Of a stretch of 18,460 bases of DNA, positions 8,562 to 15,908 are shown piece by piece. Location: NCBI GenBank assembly GCA_004335635.1, contig QAXH01005156.1:217-18676 (forward strand), given 5' to 3'. How positions within the stretch are numbered: the stretch's first letter is position 1; every line of letters starts with the position of its first letter. Origin of the DNA: Chloromonas sp. AAM2 (taxonomy: Eukaryota; Chlorophyta; Chlorophyceae; Chlamydomonadales; Chlamydomonadaceae). A program made the translations under genes and the position numbers. Under the pieces are notes generated by a model. It had not been told where the DNA came from. It saw only the letters and a program-made list of their open reading frames with translations, and did not search any database.

Positions 8562-8967
8562 TGATACAGTAGCCGTTGTAAAAGCTGACCTGTCGTAATG
8601 GCTGGCTTCGACAACAAAGCTAACAGTATGATCGTAAAGCTGACCTGAAAGGAAAGCTTAGACTGCAGAGATAGCCTAGCGGAATAGCTGTGGCTGCACG
8701 TCTGGTGACTCACTCTTCTTATCTTCAAGCCACACATTGCCACTCGGTCGAGTGAAGCAAGGCTCTGGACATCCTGTAAGAAGTTGCATCTGACTAGCTT
8801 TATGCGTGCGAAGAGCGAGTCACCAGACGTACAGCCACAGCTATTCCGCTAGGCTATCTCTGCAGTCTAAGCTTTCCTTTCAGGTCAGCTTTACGATCAT
8901 ACTGTTAGCTTTGTTGTCGAAGCCAGCCATTAAACAGGTCAGCTTTTACAATATTGCTACTGTATCA
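8562..8967. repeat. Long near-perfect inverted repeat (foldback element or hairpin RNA locus)
   Basis: The left arm (8562-8717) is the reverse complement of the right arm (8811-8967) with only a few mismatches and small indels, separated by a spacer of about 93 bases. The outer 12 bases pair perfectly: TGATACAGTAGC on the left and GCTACTGTATCA on the right. ACCAAG occurs just outside the left end (8556-8561) and three bases outside the right end (8971-8976), a possible but imperfect target duplication. Each arm has an internal direct repeat (CAGGTCAGCTTTTAC-like, on the right arm at 8881 and 8935). The similar peptides read from both arms are a consequence of the palindrome, not genes. Either a MITE-like foldback element or a hairpin RNA precursor would fit. 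Confidence 0.93.
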
Positions 8968-9998
8968 TCCACCAAGGAGTGGCTGCCTCCTAGGGCTGGT
9001 TGTACTCCTCAGGTAAGCACAGTGAATGCCGGCAGCCGCTGTCTGCCGCTTTTGTGCTGCCTGCCTGCCATACCTAGAGCACCCCGCGTTTTACTTGCTG
9101 AGCCATCCACTGGGGTCCGGTGGGCCCGTGCCAGACGATCAGCTGCCTGTTGGTTCCAACCCATCTCGTTTGAGTCATACTACTCGTTCGAGGCATACTA
9201 TTGCTATTTTGTATCAAAGCACGACACCCTGCTTGAGGCATCATAAAGCTGGCACCTGTGACCTCAGTTGGCTCCTGTTGAATATTTTGCTGCATGTTCA
9301 AAGATATTTCCTGCATGTAGCGGCCGGGGGCAGCCAACGTTCCACCTGTGGTGTGCATGGTTGCAGCCAGTTCGCAGTGACATGACTCTAACCGGTGCGA
9401 GGGCTCAAGGCTACGAAATTAGCCAGCTGCCTGCCGCTACACTGGTCCCAGGCCGTGGTATTCAATGCATGTAATCTTCTGCGTCAAAGCCGTCGGGGTG
9501 CACAGGTCTCGCAGGCTGAGCCATGAAACGCAGTTGCGGGTTGTTGCAGCAGTAGCTGCGGCAAAATATGAACAGCATACGAACGTTGCCTCGGTCATGC
9601 CGGTCAGTGCAGCTGGCACTGCGTTAATTGCACACATGAGCTGAAGCCCCAGAAGAGAAGGGGGTTCTGCCACTAGGGCAATAATCTCACCATCCGCTAG
9701 GAACCCGATCTGAGTTTTCGGTTTCCTAGAGGTAAGTAGTTGGGAATTTCATGTCAAATTCATACCACTGCTGGTCGCTCCATCAAATGCGCCTGAAGAG
9801 CTTGCATCACAAGCCATCATGCAGAGCGGACTGAACATGGTTGCGCTGCGCTGTTGAATGCCATAACTGTGTTGTCCGCTGCAGAAGCAGCAGGTCGCCA
9901 GTTGCCACTGTTGTTGATGGGTGTCAGCTGTACGTTTGACAACCGCTCAACTCGCCTCGGTATTTCGTGACGGAAGCTGACGTTCTGGTCGTGGGAAG
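8968..9998. other. Intergenic stretch, no gene recognised
   Basis: About 1 kb between the inverted repeat and the start of the next gene. Short frames occur on both strands but none shows domain motifs or splice-phase support. The last few hundred bases presumably contain the promoter and 5' UTR of the membrane-protein gene; I see no clear TATA box. Confidence 0.5.
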
Positions 9999-10077
9999 AT
10001 GGCTTCCCAAGCTTGGACAGCTGTCTTGGTTGTGGGCTGCGTGCTCGCACCATTGTCATTGCTCGTGACCATTACAG
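9999..10077 (+). CDS. First exon: hydrophobic N-terminus of the membrane protein
   Basis: ATG at 9999 in GAAGATGG context, 26 codons plus one base, donor gtgcgc at 10078. The peptide has a polar start and about 20 hydrophobic residues, typical of a signal peptide or first membrane segment. Reading through the donor meets TAA at 10107. The following open frame carries on in the same frame after a 45-base intron. Confidence 0.6.
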
Positions 10078-12832
10078 GTGCGCAGCATTGGAAAGTATCA
10101 GCAAAGTAAAAAAGGTTTTCAGGCGTGTGCCTGGAACAGCCCAAGACAAGTTCGTGTTCCTTTCACGCTGACCGAGAGCGGACTTGCACGGCCTGCAAGC
10201 TCTGCGCACGCTGTCTGTCTGATGTGTCGGGGCAGCTGTCTCGGAGCTCATCATGGTCCTCTCAGCCGAATTTACCGACCATCCCTGCCATCTGCCACAA
10301 CGCAGGTATCCTGGAGCTCTTGGTCATTCTCGGACCCATCTCGTGCGGATGTATAAGCATTCCTACGTGGTGGTCGCATAACGCCTTGCTGCTGGCTCTC
10401 TGGCTGCCCACCCTTGGGGTGGCTGGCTGGGTGCTCAATGCTGGATGGACCAGTGCTGTACCCTTCGTGGCTCTGGGGTCTTTCTTCATTGTAGTACACA
10501 TGCTGATGCTGTTCTGCTACTGGCTACGCAAGGTGCTGCGCAAACAGCAGGCCAAGGAGCTTCCTACACAGGAACTGCTGGTAAGGCCTTTGCGCAGCTA
10601 CTCATGCAAGCCATGCAGACGCACGGCAAGGTTACACAGGCACCAGCAGATGACTGAGCAGTGCAGCTTGGAGCTTACATCAATGCATTCCCAGCCTGTG
10701 CCACGCAACTACCCCGAGCACTAGCAATTTTCCCAGGACTCAGCAGCGTCTCGGCTTGCCCAAGCACAGATGCATCATCACACATGTGGCTCTTGGCTCA
10801 TGTTTGAGATGTTTTTATCCTTGTCTGCACCCACAGAGCGAAGCCCAGCGTGTGCTCATGGCGGGTCCCAATGAAATGGCGGCGTCAGGCCGCATGATGC
10901 AGTCCCATTCGCATGGAATCCATGACGCAAGCGACCAGTTCCACCTGCAGGTAGGACACAGCCAACGATGTGTCTTGGCACTCTCCAGTATGATTCACGA
11001 TTCTGATAATCCGTGTGTGGAACGGCTGTCCTTATCAGCAGTTTGGCAGCGGCTTTCTGGACAGACGTCAGGCCTTCACACATTGCACCTCAGGGGTCAG
11101 CTCCATCTGTGTATCTCCATTGCGCAGAAAGGGCTGAGCATCCCGGACAGAGTGCGGTCATTGCTGCATGTTCACATGACTTAGAGATTGCCTTCGCTAG
11201 AACACTTGATTTACACTTGATTTATGATGACTGCAGGTTGGACGCACGGATGGTGCTGTGGGCTACACACTGTACATTCCCGGAGAAGCAGAAGAAGCTG
11301 TGCTGCAGGTAACAACATTAGTCTCCTTGTACGAGTGTGTTGGATGAGAACAGACAGAAGTGTTTAAAAGGAGTTGGTCCAACTGAGGAAGGGTCTGTTG
11401 TCGGTTTCTGTGAACACCATGTACTGGTGCTTTGGCATGCAGGAGGTGGCTGTTCGTCACTACCAGAAACGTCTGGCAGCAGCCCAGCCCACCCCCCCCC
11501 CCTCCACCATNNNNCCCACCCTCCACCATGGAATCAGGCCTGCGCTCGTCCGCTCAGAGCATGCACAGCATGACTGTGCGGGACTCGAACAGTGGCATTG
11601 GTGGCCTGTTGCCTTCCAAGAACACATCCCCACAGCGCCAGTCGGACCACTCGCAGGGTCCATTGACTGCCTCCAACTCTTCTCGCAGTCTGCGTGCGTC
11701 TGGTAGCCCGGATAAGGACGGGCCAGGGTCCGGGAGGCAGGGGCCGGCCCATCGGGGCGTGATTCAGGTGCTGCTTCCGGACGCCCTGGCTCGCTGGAAC
11801 CAAAACCGGGCACCAAACCGCTACCGCATGCTCACGGATTCCGCTCTGCCCAGTCCGGCAGGCGGCCCGCCAACATCTACGGGGACACAGGCGGATGCGG
11901 TTGCGGCGGTGCCGAGGTTGGAGCGGGAATTCCCGTTCGGGCATGGTGGGGGCGAGGACCCCAGGCGGGTTGTGGGCGGGCCGGCGGATAGCCAGGACGG
12001 TGCGCAACGGATGGCGGTGCAAGGCAGCGGATTGAGCGGGAATATGCTGGAGGCGAGTAACCCACTGTTTGGTTCTGAAGCCAGCCTTGCACACGAGCTG
12101 AGTCTACGGCAGTCACAAGCCATGTCGAGTGACGGGCCGTCCGGGGATTGGGCAGCTCCGTCAGCAACACTGCCACCGCCACCGTCCGCGGCTGCCTCAC
12201 CTACTCATGGAAGCGTGGGTTCAGCGGGGCAGCAGCAACCAACACAGCGGGTGTGGTCCCGTGGCGTTCCTGGTGCTTCCGCTTCCTCAATGAGTAGCAT
12301 GTCACGCCGTTCTATGGACCCAGTGTTGCTTTCCCCTGCCCTGCTGCGGCCCAGCCACGGCCCCACGCTTTCCTCAGACCACGGCAGTCCGTGGATGTCT
12401 CAGTTGCATCACCTTCAACAGCAGCCTTCCCATCAGCAGCAGGTTGATGCTTCGCCTTCACATGTTACCAGGGGTAGCAGCCTGGCGGATATGACTTTGA
12501 GCAGACGTGATAGCGGCCAGACGGGCCTGTTAGATGCCGCGCTACAGAGCAGCAGCTCCCTTGTGGAAGCGCCAACCCCAGAGCAGCAGCAGCAGCAGCA
12601 GCATGGGAGTGGTGGAGGGGCGCCGGGGTCGGGACAGGCGGAGACGCGCAAGGGGGGTGGGCTGCTAGGCGGGCGGCTGTGGAACGCCCAGCACTCCCGC
12701 ACGCACTCGTTCCCGCTCGCATCCAGCCTCACTGCAGCGCTGCTTCAGGATCAGGACAGCTCAGGAGCGGTTGATGTTAGCGGGGCTGGCCAGACGGCCT
12801 CCGGCCAGACGGCATCACCACGCAAGACCTAG
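9999..12832 (+). CDS. Unrecognised membrane protein with CxxCxxCxxC segment and long disordered tail
   Basis: Exons: 9999-10077, 10123-10580, 10837-10950, 11237-11308, 11443-12832; stop TAG at 12830-12832. All junctions are GT-AG and in phase. The start ATG at 9999 opens a hydrophobic N-terminus (MASQAWTAVLVVGCVLAPLS), a signal peptide or anchor. Residues 48-57 read CTACKLCARC (CxxCxxCxxC), with further Cys at 29 and 38. Three more hydrophobic segments lie at about 88-105, 115-132 and 139-160, followed by a basic stretch. A short ordered-looking part ends in GYTLYIPGEAEEAVLQ and EVAVRHYQKRLAAAQ. Over 400 residues rich in Ser, Gly, Pro and Gln follow, with a Q6 run. The N gap (11511-11514) breaks the frame in the last exon; if the duplicated gap edges are one sequence, the frame is continuous. 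About 700 residues. I do not recognise the family; a membrane receptor, channel subunit or scaffold are all possible. Confidence 0.7.
10123..10580 (+). CDS. Exon: Cys-rich segment and three hydrophobic segments
   Basis: Acceptor AG at 10121-10122, donor gtaagg at 10581; 152 codons plus two bases. Cysteines at protein residues 29, 38, 48, 51, 54 and 57 are followed by a Ser-rich loop. The hydrophobic segments GILELLVILG, LLLALWLPTLGVAGWVL and FVALGSFFIVVHMLMLF come next, ending in YWLRKVLRKQQAK, a positive-inside type boundary. Confidence 0.75.
10837..10950 (+). CDS. Exon: cytosolic-type linker of the membrane protein
   Basis: 38 codons, phase 0, acceptor AG at 10835-10836, donor gtagga at 10951. 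The peptide SEAQRVLMAG..EMAASGRMMQ is Met- and His-rich without a known motif. The Gly/Ser/Met composition suggests a soluble loop after the last membrane segment. Confidence 0.65.
11237..11308 (+). CDS. Small exon of the membrane protein
   Basis: 24 codons, phase 0 at both ends; acceptor AG at 11235-11236, donor gtaaca at 11309. The peptide VGRTDGAVGYTLYIPGEAEE joins to EVAVRHYQKRL in the next exon, giving a short amphipathic helical region before the disordered tail. Confidence 0.68.
11443..12832 (+). CDS. Last exon: long low-complexity tail, with assembly gap
   Basis: Acceptor AG at 11441-11442. The frame runs through RHYQKRLAAAQPT into a C-run and the N gap, then continues in another frame from MESGLRSSAQ to the stop TAG at 12830-12832. 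The tail is rich in Ser, Gly, Pro, Gln and Arg, with many SxxR/RxxS-like sites and six consecutive CAG codons at 12584-12601. It is probably intrinsically disordered and may be phosphorylated (inference). Confidence 0.75.
11511..11514. other. Assembly gap (four N) with repeated edges
   Basis: The left edge ends in CCCTCCACCAT after a C run; the right edge begins CCCACCCTCCACCAT. Merging the shared edge removes 19 bases (11511-11529) and makes the two reading frames of the last exon continuous, so the gap is probably an unresolved contig overlap at a poly-C run rather than missing sequence. Confidence 0.85.
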
Positions 12833-13143
12833 ATGCTGCCTCAACTGCTCAGCCATGGCTGCAGATACATGGTTAGAGCTCTACCACCTCCCATCACTGC
12901 TAGAGATGCTGTGTCTCCCTTTCTGCACGCTGCCATTTGTACCTGGAAACGGGTGGGCCAACCGATCATGCAGCAGCAGCCCAGTGCATAGAGTGTTGGT
13001 GCGAAAGTCTTCATTGCTGGTTGGGGCGTTCGTTTGCATTTTGGCAACACCAAGGCAACGTGACAGACGTGACGTCTGGATTGACATTGTCCAGCAAGAT
13101 GCCTAAAACTAATGGTTTGGTTATTCAACCCTCGACACACCAG
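12833..13143 (+). other. 3' flank of the membrane-protein gene; no clear exon
   Basis: About 300 bases after the stop. A frame from ATG 12855 (MAADTWLELYHLPSLLEML) could be a leader exon of the next gene, with a possible donor at GTACCT (12938), but its phase does not fit the next candidate exon at 13144. No TGTAA signal lies here; the nearest downstream is at 13624. Confidence 0.4.
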
Positions 13144-14929
13144 GTACCTCATTGACATGCACAACGTAACCCGTTATATGTGGCGGGCTGACACGAGGAT
13201 GAAGCAGTGGTACAGCGGACAAAGCAGCAGGGGCCACCAACAAAGCCAGTCATATTTATCAGGCTTGGCTTTGTTATCGTGGTTTCTGTGTGGCTTTATG
13301 TGATGGCAAGCAGGAGCCCAGTGTTTGTACACCCTGCCTCTGTGGTTGCCTTAGGCCCAACGATGGTCTGGGAAACGGATGGCATTGTGAGCACGTGTTG
13401 ATGTGTGTGGGTGGTGATGGAAGCGTAACAGCCAGCCCTCCTGTACTCAGGTTCATGGAGGGGCCGGAGGATGAAAAACAATACGAGCGGATGTTGAAGG
13501 GGCAATGGTGGGTCAAGGACATCTCTAGGTCTCTTTTTGTCGAGGTATGATGTTCATGGTGTGTGCGGCACATGGGAAATCACTCGGTTTGTGCATATGG
13601 ATGTGGGTGGCAGTTCTGGTGGTTGTAATATCAAAACACGTTTCTGAGGCCCTTGTGGGCTGTTCCCGATAGCCTGGCATGATGCAATCTGTTGACAATC
13701 AGAATGGCGCAACATGGTTTGGGAGCCCTGGTTGCCCAACATAACACATTCTGGGGGCAGGTCCTGCAGAATGGTGATGCCTAAGTCACAATCAGAGCCT
13801 ACACTGCTGGCCTCAACAAGACTCCTGTCGGCTGACATATGGTCACCGGCTTCTATCTATTGCAGGGTTTTGCACCAAGGGCTCTGATCAGTGGTGACAT
13901 TGCGATGCCTAGGCTCTGCTTATCCGGAGACTCATTGGGCTCGGCTGATCCAAAGAACGAATTGAGCTTGTCCACAATGGGCAAGGGAGTTGGACGCACT
14001 GGAGCTACGACGGGCGAACCTGGTTATCTCTTTTACATGTCACAGCTGGCCACACTGAAGTTTCAGGGCTGTCGCAAAACATCCCCTTGATTGATCAACA
14101 CGGTGGTGTGTGTTTAGTAGGCTGGTCCGTAGCGTAGTGAAGCCAAGGCGTAATGGGCTGTTTTTGCTGCCAATGCACTGAATCACCAGTCGTTCCTAAT
14201 TGGTTTACTGATGAACATCATCGTTGAGTGACAGCAGGTTGGCAGTCCTAGTGTGCTGGCATCAACAAGCCTTCTGTCCCCGCCGTGTGGGATGATTGTT
14301 CTAGACGTAAGATTAGGCGTGGCAGAGGATTTCAACCATCTTGGGAACAATTGATGATTTTGAGCCCATTGAGGGTTTGCAGTACATTTGATTCTGGTGA
14401 GGATGTTCTCAGCCTTGTGCCAGCCACAATGAGGAACAACTTGGTGGATTGCACTGTGGCTTGATGTAGTGTGATGCAGGAATAGCTGGTCATGCGTTGA
14501 GAGAAAGCAAGGCACTCGAAAAAAAGGGATGTTTGCCAGTTCTGGGACAAGATGTTTGGGCTTGATACGTGGTCCAAGTTCACAAGCAAGTTGCAAGTAC
14601 ACTTGCTGTGGTACGACACTGGCCGGGCATAAGGTTGGCAATTGTAAGAGCACCATAAGTGTTGTCGTTCGTGGAAATAATCCGCCACATGGGGCTGTTG
14701 TTGACATGTCTTCGCAGCAGCTCAGCGGCTGGTCAGGGTGTGCTCAAGGTCATTCAATCGGCTGGGACTCTGGTTTGGTCAGTCCAATGATCACAAAAGC
14801 GTGCCAGCTCCTAGTGATTACCCAGCGGTCTCTGCATACCAAGCAGCCAGCAGGAAGAGCTCAGACACGATCAGCAGGCAGGAGTTGACTGGTGAGGGAG
14901 AATCAAGGCAAGTGTTGGAAATGCGATAA
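13112..14929 (+). CDS. Weakly defined multi-exon gene, product unknown (possible pseudogene)
   Basis: The best-supported exons are 13451-13544 (peptide FMEGPEDEKQYERMLKGQWW...), 13866-14022 (GFAPRALISGDIAMPRL...) and 14718-14929 (RLVRVCSRSFNRLGLWFGQS..., stop TAA at 14927). Their phases agree: two bases are needed before 13451, phase 0 follows at 13544, and one base at 14022. The upstream part is unclear. A frame from ATG 13112 (MVWLFNPRHTRYLIDMHNVT) could be the first exon and splice near 13205. Alternatively, one frame stays open from 13203 to 13544 and encodes a Cys-rich peptide with CTPCLCGC. I recognise no family. The donor at 14022 (gttatc) is weak, and a TGTAA at 13624 sits inside the proposed first complete intron, so part of this may be 3' UTR of the upstream gene or a decayed gene. 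Confidence 0.38.
13545..13865 (+). other. Proposed intron of the weakly defined gene
   Basis: GT at 13545 (gtatga), AG at 13864-13865 after CTATCTATTGCAG. No repeat or gene visible. TGTAA at 13624-13628 could instead mark a polyadenylation site for the upstream gene. Confidence 0.4.
14023..14717 (+). other. Proposed intron of the weakly defined gene
   Basis: Runs from a weak donor at 14023 (gttatc) to AG at 14716-14717. A reading frame on the minus strand spans 14183-14707 (174 codons) without recognisable motifs; I take it as chance. If the donor is not used, the exon instead stops at TGA 14088-14090. Confidence 0.35.
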
Positions 14930-15536
14930 TGACGTCAACCCTTGACTCAGAAATGCTCTTGACTCAGAAATGATCGTACATACATTTTAAAGCAGCACAC
15001 TGTGTCTTCGCGCACCCACACTGCTGATGGGGCGTGCATGAGTGATTCCCGTAGCACAAGTAGTGTGCGTAGCACAAGTAGTATGCGTAGGGCCCATCTC
15101 ACAAGGTCCTTGTATGTCAAATGTCCGTGCCAAAAGTAGTCCCATACCTAAGGCAAATAAAGCTGCCTGCTAAGGCGACTTAGCCAATACCCCGTGATTG
15201 GCCACCCCAGAACCAGAAAAGGTCATCAGAAACGTGCAACGCACCAAATTTCAAGGCAGCGATTGATTGCGATAGCCAGTTTGAACCTCCGCTGCAACGA
15301 TGACTCAATTGCTTGGCCGCCGCCACATTATGTGTGGGAGTGCATCCGCCAGAACGATTGCATCGCTGGGCGCGCGGTTCCGTGCCTGCCGTCCCCTTGC
15401 TCCAGGCGGGTTGAGTGGCGAACAAGGCTTGCTCGGGAATCTGTGGTCAACACGCGGATTCAGGTGTGCGGTTATGAGATGACGGTCGCCACATCTCGCC
15501 ACTCATCAAGTCGTTTGGTGTACTGAATGCACTATC
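14930..15536. other. Spacer before the YchF gene, with two small tandem duplications
   Basis: CTTGACTCAGAAATG occurs twice at about 14941-14970. An 18-bp unit CGTAGCACAAGTAGTGTG is repeated at 15050-15067 and 15068-15085, with a partial third copy. Otherwise no gene is evident. The region should contain the promoter and 5' UTR of the YchF gene; no TATA box is clear to me. Confidence 0.55.
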
Positions 15537-15908
15537 ATGTGTCATGCCAGCATGCTGATAGTGCCTCCGCCAGACTTGCCCATGTCCCTGAATTGCAAGT
15601 CCCTGCCTGCACGCCATTCGTTTCTTAGCACTGCCAGCTTGCAACGCTGCAACCCTGCAATCCTGCAACCCACGCCATCAATAAGCATGTTTATTGATGG
15701 CGACTTGAGACATTGTGTACGTTTTGCAATGCCTCAGCAAAGGCAGCCGACTCAAAACACTGTTCTCAGTCAACAGAGGGGGACTGGAGATCGAATGGAT
15801 GGTGTGGGCATGACCAGCGAGAGATTGAGTGGGCCTTTGTGCAGGTCTTCAACCACAACATGCGAGGCCTTGCAAGCAGGCATCGTGGGATTACCAAACG
15901 TTGGCAAG
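15537..15908 (+). CDS. ychF: First exon of ychF: transit peptide and P-loop start
   Basis: Open from ATG 15537, with in-frame Met codons at 15552 and 15582. The stretch from 15582 has a transit-peptide composition. The segment between it and [14 protein letters not shown] is not conserved-looking and could contain an unnoticed small intron. The donor gtgtgg at 15909 splits the P-loop exactly between GK and ST. Confidence 0.85.

Noticed and set aside
8453..9246. Two similar predicted proteins on opposite strands (SYSARLSLQSKLSFQ in both)
   Set aside because: The similarity comes from the inverted repeat: both are readings of the same DNA arm. No splice, domain or codon support.
11534..12123. 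Long minus-strand frames opposite the last exon of the membrane protein
   Set aside because: Shadows of a GC-rich low-complexity coding exon; Arg/Pro/Cys-rich peptides without motifs.
14183..14707. 174-codon minus-strand frame
   Set aside because: No recognisable motif; it lies in a proposed intron, and its peptide lacks a plausible domain. Kept only as a note because of its length.
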